Source of the DNA: Novosphingobium sp. Chol11
Lineage (GTDB): Bacteria > Pseudomonadota > Alphaproteobacteria > Sphingomonadales > Sphingomonadaceae
Reading direction: 5' to 3'
Assembly (NCBI RefSeq): GCF_900218065.1
Contig: NZ_OBMU01000001.1
Location: 1,930,857 to 1,994,856 of the forward strand
Length of the DNA: 64,000 nucleotides
The position numbers were made by a program, and so were the translations under genes. The notes below the pieces were generated by a model. It was not told the origin of the DNA, did no database searches, and was given only the letters and a program-made list of their open reading frames with translations. Positions 58,025 through 64,000 of the stretch are shown piece by piece. Positions within the stretch are counted from its first letter, which is position 1. Each line of letters begins with the position of its first letter.

Positions 58025-58768
58025 ATGGACCGGCTCGTCAACACGGCACTCACCGCAATGCGCGGCGCGATGGCGCGGCAGGCGGCGATTTCCAACAATC
58101 TCGCGAACGTCAACACCGTTGGCTTCCGGGCGGAGATCGCCAATGCAGAGACGCGCTGGATCAAGGGCGATGGTTTCGACACGCGGGCGCAGGCGTCCGA
58201 ACAGGTGATCGCGTCCGACATGGCGCAAGGAGCGGTCATCGAAACCGGCAATCCGCTGGACGTGGCCATGAACGGCGATGCACTGCTCGCCGTTCAAGCC
58301 GCGGACGGCAGCGAGGCCTATACGCGCCGCGGCGACCTTAAACTCTCCGACAGCGGCCTCCTCACCACCGGCGACGGCCTGCCGGTTCTTGGCGAAGGCG
58401 GCCCGATCACCCTGCCGCAGATGGACAGCGTCTCGATCTCGCAGGACGGGAGCATCTGGGGCGTGCCCCAGGGCGGCGACCCGGCGAACCCGCAGCGCGT
58501 CGATGGCCTGAAGCTCGTCCGCGCGGTCGGCTCCAGCATCGCCAAGGGCACGGATGGCCTTTTCCGCGAAACCAATGGCGGCGTCCTGCCGACCGATCCC
58601 CTCGCGACCGTCACCGGCGGCTCCGTCGAAGGCTCCAACGTCAACGCCACATCGGCGCTTGTGCAGATGATCGAGGCGAGCCGCGCCTGGGAAACCCAGG
58701 TGAAGCTGATCGACACGGCGAAGCAGTTGGATGACGGCGGCGCGTCGCTCATGCGGCTAGATGGTTAA
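58025..58768 (+). CDS. flgF: Proximal rod protein FlgF
   Basis: A 247-residue rod protein. MDRLVNTALTAMRGAMARQA and ISNNLANVNTVGFRAEIANA open it; NPLDVAMNGDALLAVQAADG is the Flg_bb middle motif; and SALVQMIEASRAWETQVKLI closes it. Follows flgE by 35 bases; likely the last gene read from the flgB promoter before the flgG promoter. Confidence 0.93.
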   Translation: MDRLVNTALTAMRGAMARQAAISNNLANVNTVGFRAEIANAETRWIKGDGFDTRAQASEQVIASDMAQGAVIETGNPLDVAMNGDALLAVQAADGSEAYTRRGDLKLSDSGLLTTGDGLPVLGEGGPITLPQMDSVSISQDGSIWGVPQGGDPANPQRVDGLKLVRAVGSSIAKGTDGLFRETNGGVLPTDPLATVTGGSVEGSNVNATSALVQMIEASRAWETQVKLIDTAKQLDDGGASLMRLDG

Positions 58769-58770
58769 TC

Positions 58771-58786
58771 TGGCACGAACCTTGCT
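58771..58786 (+). promoter_or_regulatory. Sigma-54 promoter of flgGHIJKL
   Basis: TGGCACGAACCTTGCT is a full match to TGGCACR-N4-TTGCW. It begins two bases after the flgF stop and lies 43 bases before the flgG ATG. Confidence 0.85.
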
Positions 58787-58829
58787 CTTAATTTTGCAAG
58801 CCTGACCGGCACCACGGAGTTTCAAGACG

Positions 58830-59618
58830 ATGAGCAATGCAGCCCTTCACGTCGCCCGCACCGGCCTTGACGCGCAGAACACGAAGATGCGCGTCATCGC
58901 CAACAACCTGGCGAACGTCAACACGACCGCCTTCAAGCGCGACCGCGCCGATTTCGAGACCCTCGCCTACCAGCAGATGGTCGCAGCGGGCGCTAACTCG
59001 GACGCTGAGAACAAGTTCGCCACTGGCCTCAATCTGGGCTCGGGCGTCGCGATGCAGGGCACCAGCAAGATCAACACGCAAGGCACGTTGCAGCAGACCG
59101 GCAACGCGCTCGACATGGCGATCGAAGGATCGGGCTTTTTCCAGGTCCAGCGCCCGGACGGCTCCACCGCCTATACCCGCGCGGGCAATTTCAGCACCAC
59201 GGCGGAAGGCGTGGTCGTGACCAGCGACGGCCTCCCCCTCGTTCCGCAGCTCACCGTGCCGCAGGGCGCGACCGGCATCACGATCGGCAATGACGGCACC
59301 GTCACCGCAACGCTTCAGGGCCAGACCGAACCGACCCAGCTCGGCCAGATCGAACTGGCAAGCTTCATGAACCCGGCCGGGCTTCAGCCGATCGGCGGCA
59401 ACCTGCTCACCGAAAGCGCCGCCAGCGGCACGCCGCAGGTTGGTGTTGCTGGGCTCGAAGGCCGGGGAGTCATACGCTCGGGCAATCTTGAAACCTCGAA
59501 CGTCAACGTGGTCGAGGAACTGGTCGACATGATCGAAACGCAACGCGCCTATGAGGTGAACAGCAAGATGATCAAGGCGACCGACGAAATGCTGCAATAT
59601 GTGAACCAGCAGCTGTGA
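58830..59618 (+). CDS. flgG: Distal rod protein FlgG
   Basis: A 262-residue rod protein: LHVARTGLDAQNTKMRVIAN with NLANVNTTAFKRDRADFETL, GNALDMAIEGSGFFQVQRPD, and NVVEELVDMIETQRAYEVNS at the end. All are close to the family consensus. Has its own sigma-54 promoter and overlaps flgH at GTGA. Confidence 0.95.
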   Translation: MSNAALHVARTGLDAQNTKMRVIANNLANVNTTAFKRDRADFETLAYQQMVAAGANSDAENKFATGLNLGSGVAMQGTSKINTQGTLQQTGNALDMAIEGSGFFQVQRPDGSTAYTRAGNFSTTAEGVVVTSDGLPLVPQLTVPQGATGITIGNDGTVTATLQGQTEPTQLGQIELASFMNPAGLQPIGGNLLTESAASGTPQVGVAGLEGRGVIRSGNLETSNVNVVEELVDMIETQRAYEVNSKMIKATDEMLQYVNQQL

Positions 59619-60304
59619 GCGGGATGATGCGCTTCGCCTCCACCTCCCTCCTCGCACTTTCGCTGGTGGCCCTCGCTGCCACCCCGGCAATGGCCGGCAA
59701 AAAGCGCGATGCCGAGCGGCAATTTTATGCCCCCACCGTCGTTGCCGCCCCTGCCGCTCCTGTGGCGAACGGTTCGATCTTCCAGGCGTCGATGGGCTAT
59801 ACCCCGCTCACCAGCGGCGCGCGCGCGCAGAGCGTCGGCGACATCATCACCATCGTGCTGGTGGAACGCACCCAGGCGACGAAGACCAATTCGGCCGACA
59901 CTAGCCGCAGCGGCAGCATCGGCCTGACGCCGCCGGCCACCGGCCTCTTCTCGAAGCTCTTCTCACCGAGCGACATCGCGGCAAGCGGTGACCAGGGCTT
60001 CACGGGCAAGGGCAACGCGACGCAATCCAACGCGCTGAACGGCGAAATCACCGTGACGATCGCAGCAGTCTATCCCAACGGCACGATGCTGGTGAAGGGT
60101 GAGAAGGCGCTGACGCTCAACCGCGGCGACGAATATATCCAGATCAGCGGCCTCGTTCGCCAGGCCGACATCAGCCCGGACAACCGCATCGCATCGACCC
60201 GCGTGGCCGACGCCAAGATCATCTATACCGGCAAGGGCGAGATCGCCCGCGCAAGCCGCCAGGGCTGGCTGCAACGCTTCTTCTCGATGATCAGCCCCTT
60301 CTGA
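59615..60304 (+). CDS. flgH: L-ring protein FlgH without lipobox
   Basis: A 229-residue outer-membrane ring protein: SIFQASMGYTPLTSGARAQS, VGDIITIVLVERTQATKTNS and GNATQSNALNGEITVTIAAV are clear FlgH segments, ending GEIARASRQGWLQRFFSMI. The signal peptide ends ATPAMAG with no cysteine anywhere in the protein, so it cannot be lipid-anchored in the way FlgH usually is. Start at the GTG at 59615 or the ATG at 59624; neither choice adds a cysteine. Confidence 0.92.
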   Translation: MSGMMRFASTSLLALSLVALAATPAMAGKKRDAERQFYAPTVVAAPAAPVANGSIFQASMGYTPLTSGARAQSVGDIITIVLVERTQATKTNSADTSRSGSIGLTPPATGLFSKLFSPSDIAASGDQGFTGKGNATQSNALNGEITVTIAAVYPNGTMLVKGEKALTLNRGDEYIQISGLVRQADISPDNRIASTRVADAKIIYTGKGEIARASRQGWLQRFFSMISPF

Positions 60305-61419
60305 TGGAGCGCGCCTTCATGACCCGCTTGGCTTCCCTGCTGCTCTCGATCCTCGCGCTCGTCGCGGCGCCTGCCGCCCACGCCGAACGCATCAAGGACC
60401 TCGGCACCTTTCAGGGCGTGCGCCCCAACCAGCTGACCGGCTACGGCATCGTCGTGGGCCTCGCAGGCACGGGCGACGACAGCCTCGACTATGCGACGCA
60501 AGGCGTGAAGGGCGTCGTCTCGCGCTTTGGCCTTACCTTGCCGCAGGGCATCAACCCGGCGCTCAAGAACGCCGCCGCCGTGCTCGTCACCGCCGACCTC
60601 CCCGCTTTCTCCAAGCCGGGCCAGCGCCTCGACGTCACCGTCTCGGCGCTCGGCAAGGCCAAGTCGCTGCGCGGCGGCACGCTCATCATGACGCCCCTGC
60701 GCGGCGCGGATAATGAAATCTACGCCATGGCACAGGGCAACCTCGCCGTCGGCGGGCTTGGCGTGTCCGGCGCGGACGGCAGCCAGGTTTCGGTGAACAT
60801 TCCTTCGGCTGGCCGCATTCCCAGCGGCGCGACCGTGGAGCGCGCCGTCGCAACGGGCTTCGACACCGCGCCTACCCTCACCTTCAACCTCGCCGAAGCC
60901 GACCTCACCACCGCCCTGCGCGTGGCGGACGGCATCAACCGCACCTTCGGCGACAGCCGCGCCCGCGCGACCGACGCCGTCTCGGTGGACATCACCGCCG
61001 CCCCCGGCGCGACCGACCGCATCATGATGATGGGAATGATCGAAAATATCGAGATCAAGCCCGCCGACGCGCCCGCCAAGGTCATCGTCAACGCCCGCAC
61101 CGGCACCGTCGTCATCAACGGCGCGGTGAAGATCCATCCGGCCGCCGTCGCGCATGGCAAATTGACCGTCAGCGTCAATGAAAGCCCGCGCATCGTCCAG
61201 CCTGCTCCCTTCTCGCAAGGGCGCACCGCCATGGAGCCTTCCAGCTCGATTTCGATCGATCAGGAAAAGAAACCAATGGTTAATTTTAAAGGTGGAGCAT
61301 CGCTGGCCGATATAGTGAAGGCGGTGAATGCCATCGGAGCATCCCCCGCAGACATGGTCGCGATCCTCGAAGCCTTGAAGCAGGCAGGCGCGATGAAGGC
61401 TGAACTGGTGGTGTTGTGA
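60304..61419 (+). CDS. flgI: P-ring protein FlgI
   Basis: A 371-residue periplasmic ring protein with a signal peptide ending AAHAERI. IKDLGTFQGVRPNQLTGYGI, VVGLAGTGDDS and the C-terminal ASLADIVKAVNAIGASPADM are highly conserved. Its ATG overlaps the flgH stop by one base. FlgA, its chaperone, is encoded on the other strand upstream. Confidence 0.96.
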   Translation: MERAFMTRLASLLLSILALVAAPAAHAERIKDLGTFQGVRPNQLTGYGIVVGLAGTGDDSLDYATQGVKGVVSRFGLTLPQGINPALKNAAAVLVTADLPAFSKPGQRLDVTVSALGKAKSLRGGTLIMTPLRGADNEIYAMAQGNLAVGGLGVSGADGSQVSVNIPSAGRIPSGATVERAVATGFDTAPTLTFNLAEADLTTALRVADGINRTFGDSRARATDAVSVDITAAPGATDRIMMMGMIENIEIKPADAPAKVIVNARTGTVVINGAVKIHPAAVAHGKLTVSVNESPRIVQPAPFSQGRTAMEPSSSISIDQEKKPMVNFKGGASLADIVKAVNAIGASPADMVAILEALKQAGAMKAELVVL

Positions 61420-61730
61420 TGCAGATAAATGCGATTTCCAAAGGGGTTCAGCCCGCCGCCTCGCCGGAAAAGGCGCAGCTGGAGAAGGTTGCCAAGCAGT
61501 TCGAGGCAATCTTCCTGCGCCAGATGATCGGCACAATGCGCCAGTCTGGCGGCGGCGAAGGCATTTTCGATTCGAGCGCGACCGAACAGTTTCGCGACAT
61601 GTCCGACGCGCGCACCGCCGACACGATGGCGGAAAAAGGCAGCCTTGGCATCGCCGAAATGCTGCTGCGCCAATATGAAGCCCGCCAGCCGATCGCGCCT
61701 GCCGCTACCGCGCAGGATAAGGGCGAATGA
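61416..61730 (+). CDS. flgJ: Rod-binding protein FlgJ, N-terminal domain only
   Basis: A 104-residue protein matching only the rod-cap half of FlgJ: LEKVAKQFEAIFLRQMIGTM then FRDMSDARTADTMAEKGSLG and IAEMLLRQYE. The C-terminal muramidase domain of enterobacterial FlgJ is absent; the SLT protein at 51940-52761 probably supplies it. Starts GTG-ATG overlapping flgI and overlaps flgK by four bases. Confidence 0.92.
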   Translation: MMQINAISKGVQPAASPEKAQLEKVAKQFEAIFLRQMIGTMRQSGGGEGIFDSSATEQFRDMSDARTADTMAEKGSLGIAEMLLRQYEARQPIAPAATAQDKGE

Positions 61731-63061
61731 GCGACCTCTTCATCATCGGCGCTTCGGGCACCAAGGCCTATCGCCAGGCGATGGCCGCGATCTCGGAAAA
61801 TATCGCGAACGCCAGCACCGAAGGCTATTCGCGCCGCTCGCTGACCACAATCGAATCGGGTTCCTCGACTGCCACGATGGCGACCTATATCGCCCGCGCC
61901 AATTTCGGCGGGACAGAGGTGCAGGGCGTCAACCGTGCGTCCGACCCCTATCTGGATGCGGCCGTGCGCTCCAGCGGCATGGCGCTCAGCAATTCCACCG
62001 CCCGGCTGCGCTGGATGACCGACCTGGAAGGCGCGCTCAACGATACGGAAACCGGCATCGGCAAGCTGATGACGGGCATGTACCAGAATATGGACAAGCT
62101 CGCCGCCAGCCCCAGCGACCGCTCGCTGCGCGTCACCACGCTGGACAGCATCAGCCGCGTCGCCGAAGCATTTCAGCGGACATCGGCCGATCTTTCGCAG
62201 GTATCCAGCGGCATAGCCACCGAAGCCACGGCATCCGTCGAAACCATCAACCGCTCGCTGTCGCAACTGGCCGGTATCAACAACAGCCTGTTGCGCGCGC
62301 AGCCCGGCACGTCGGCCTATGCGCAGCTTCTAGACAGCCGTGACGCGGCGCTGAACACGCTGTCGGCTAACCTGAATGTCGACATCAGCTTCGGCGCGCA
62401 TGACGTGGCGACGATCAACTATAACGGCACGACGATCGTGCAGGGCGACGCTGCCACCACGTTGGCGTTGACGGTCAACGCGAATGGCACGCTGGCGCTC
62501 GCCACGGCTGGCGGAACCGCGCTGACAGCACCTGCAAATGGTACGCTTGGTGGCCTCTTTTCCTCGGCCGTCACGACATCGCAGCGCCGCACCAGCCTGG
62601 ACACGCTGGCGCAGCAGTTCGTGACGGACATGAACAATTGGCACGCGCAGGGGCGTACCGATGCCAATGCGGTGGGCGGCGCGCTGCTGTCCGGGACGAC
62701 CGCGGCGACTGTCACCGCACTTATCACCGATCCCGTTGCGCTCGCGACCAAGTCGGCGGACGGAACGCTGAACGGCAACCTGCTTACCGTTTCGACGGTG
62801 CTGCGCGGCAATGGCAGCGTCGAGCAGGGCTGGACCTCGATCATCGCGACGCAGGCGAACCTGCTCGCGTCCATCAAGGCCGAGCAGACGACCGCGCAGG
62901 GCCGCAGCGACCAGGCTATCGCCGCGCGCGAAGCGGTGAGCGGCGTCGATCTCGATATGGAAGCGGCAGAGCTCCTGCGCCTGCAGCAGGCCTATTCCGG
63001 TTCGGCGAAAATCCTTCAGATCGCGAAGGAAACCGTCGACGCCATCCTGCAGATCATCTGA
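61727..63061 (+). CDS. flgK: Hook-associated protein 1 FlgK
   Basis: A 444-residue hook-filament junction protein. AYRQAMAAISENIANASTEG and YSRRSLTTIESG are the N-terminal motif, and GVDLDMEAAELLRLQQAYSG with SAKILQIAKETVDAILQII the C-terminal axial helix. The middle is variable Ala/Thr-rich sequence. Followed by flgL after 12 bases. Confidence 0.93.
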   Translation: MSDLFIIGASGTKAYRQAMAAISENIANASTEGYSRRSLTTIESGSSTATMATYIARANFGGTEVQGVNRASDPYLDAAVRSSGMALSNSTARLRWMTDLEGALNDTETGIGKLMTGMYQNMDKLAASPSDRSLRVTTLDSISRVAEAFQRTSADLSQVSSGIATEATASVETINRSLSQLAGINNSLLRAQPGTSAYAQLLDSRDAALNTLSANLNVDISFGAHDVATINYNGTTIVQGDAATTLALTVNANGTLALATAGGTALTAPANGTLGGLFSSAVTTSQRRTSLDTLAQQFVTDMNNWHAQGRTDANAVGGALLSGTTAATVTALITDPVALATKSADGTLNGNLLTVSTVLRGNGSVEQGWTSIIATQANLLASIKAEQTTAQGRSDQAIAAREAVSGVDLDMEAAELLRLQQAYSGSAKILQIAKETVDAILQII

Positions 63062-63073
63062 AAGGGCTGACCC

Positions 63074-63919
63074 ATGGTAGGCATCACCAACAAGACGCTG
63101 ATCGCCGAAATCCGCCGTCAGCAGCAATTGTCGCAGGGCATCATCGAAGGGCAGACCGCCATTTCGACCGGCATCACGCTGACCAAGCCATCGGACAATG
63201 CGCTGGCCTGGGTCCAGGTGTCGGAAATCGGCAAGGCGCAGGCGCAACAGTCGTCCTGGCAGGCCAATGTCAGCTATGGGATGAGCCGCGCCGCCAATGC
63301 CGAAGCCAATCTGGAAGAGATCAACACCCTGCTCATCAGCGCGCAGGAACTGGTGACGTCCGCTCGCAACGGATCGCTGAACGACGCGCAGCGCACCGCG
63401 ATCTTCGAAGATGTAAAAGGCATTCGCGAAGCGATCGGCGCCCTCCTCAATCAGGCCGATTATCAGGGCGTCCCGGTATTCGACGACACGCAGAGCGTCC
63501 TCGTCCCGGTCAGCCGCGGGCTGAAGCTGGCCGTGGTCGGCACCCGGCAGGAGGTTTCGGAAGGGATCGATGTCGGCGGCACGCCCATGACGCTGGACGG
63601 CATATTGGGCCAGGCGCTCACCGCCTTGCAGAGCGGCACCGATGCTGACCTCCAGTCGGCGCTGACCGCGATCAAGGCGGGGCAGAGCCACGTCACCATC
63701 GAACAGGCGAAGCAAGGCGTCCGCAGCGACCGGTTGGACGTGACCGGCAACCGGCTGACCAGCGTCGATCTTGACCTGAAGGAACGCCGCCAGGGGCTGG
63801 AGTCGACCGACCTCGCCGAAGTCATCTCTTCGGTGAAGAGCAAGCTGCTTCAACTGGAAGCCGCCCAATCCGCCTTCGCGCGCATCAACCAGCAGACGCT
63901 GTTCGACCTGATCCGCTAA
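63074..63919 (+). CDS. flgL: Hook-associated protein 3 FlgL
   Basis: A 281-residue flagellin-like junction protein. QLSQGIIEGQTAISTGITLT and KPSDNALAWVQVSEIGKAQA resemble the flagellin D0/D1 opening, and the C-terminus VISSVKSKLLQLEAAQSAFA with FDLIR fits FlgL. Last gene of the flg operon; a family B repeat follows. Confidence 0.9.
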   Translation: MVGITNKTLIAEIRRQQQLSQGIIEGQTAISTGITLTKPSDNALAWVQVSEIGKAQAQQSSWQANVSYGMSRAANAEANLEEINTLLISAQELVTSARNGSLNDAQRTAIFEDVKGIREAIGALLNQADYQGVPVFDDTQSVLVPVSRGLKLAVVGTRQEVSEGIDVGGTPMTLDGILGQALTALQSGTDADLQSALTAIKAGQSHVTIEQAKQGVRSDRLDVTGNRLTSVDLDLKERRQGLESTDLAEVISSVKSKLLQLEAAQSAFARINQQTLFDLIR

Positions 63920-63940
63920 GCGTCAACACCGCCCGCCCCT

Positions 63941-64000
63941 GTTCGTCATCCCAGCGAAGGCTGGGATCTCGGGCTGCCTCGGGCGACGTCTCCTGAGATG
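63941..64000. repeat. Palindromic repeat, family B copy 3 (runs to window end)
   Basis: GTTCGTCATCCCAGCGAAGG then CTGGGATCTC is itself an inner palindrome (CCCAGC/GCTGGG type) and matches the arms at 48978-49059; the second arm seems to begin with CTCCTGAGATG at the window edge. Placed just after flgL, where it may end the flg transcript. Confidence 0.7.

Noticed and set aside
1..64000. CRISPR array or rRNA genes
   Set aside because: No regularly spaced direct repeats and no rRNA-like sequence were seen; the only repeats are dispersed palindromes and insertion sequences.

Overview
The window reads as alphaproteobacterial chromosome, most likely a sphingomonad (Sphingomonadaceae, perhaps Sphingobium). 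This rests on the high GC, the petABC-type bc1 operon, the hemF/trmL, lipB, queC/queE and argF/argD genes, and interspersed palindromic repeats of a kind I associate with that group. The genus is an inference from gene content, not from a marker gene.

Positions 1-5236 are accessory DNA. They hold a truncated and a complete copy of one IS5-family element in tandem (63-1304), a Phd/VapC toxin-antitoxin pair (1886-2502), a broken IS3-family element (about 2740-3129) and a Fic-domain protein whose N-terminus looks frameshifted (3362-4830). The segment ends at 5184-5236 in the 3' half of a tRNA gene that reads as tRNA-Val(GAC) but has no 5' half. That is the expected scar of tRNA-targeted integration, so 5236 is probably the edge of a genomic island running off the left of the window.

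Positions 5237-27600 are ordinary core genome: topoisomerase IB with a DUF1003 protein, a PfpI-family protein, an SDR oxidoreductase, a TonB/receptor pair divergent from DUF4198 and EF-hand genes (iron or metal uptake), apt with an MTA/SAH nucleosidase, the bc1 complex, trmL-hemF-GNAT, a membrane protein, lipB, two exported proteins of unknown role, queC-queE, a small exported protein, hslO, and argD-argF.

Positions 27600-63920 form one nearly uninterrupted flagellar locus. Reading on the minus strand: an enhancer-binding regulator, then fliEFGHIJK-LMNOPQR-flhB, a small unknown gene, fliD-fliS; sltF-flhA-fliA; and motA-motB-flgA-flgM-flgN. On the plus strand: fliC, opgGH (periplasmic glucan synthesis) and flgBCDEFGHIJKL. 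Promoters readable by eye suggest a cascade. Sigma-54 type sites precede flgB, flgG and sltF-flhA-fliA. FliA (sigma-28) sites of the form TAAA-N15-GCCG precede fliC, fliD and the unknown gene at 29602-30057. No chemotaxis gene lies in the window, and FliM lacks the usual N-terminal CheY-binding segment. The stator proteins are unusually small, and FlgH has no lipobox cysteine. These departures from the textbook flagellum, with the tRNA scar, are the most interesting signals here.
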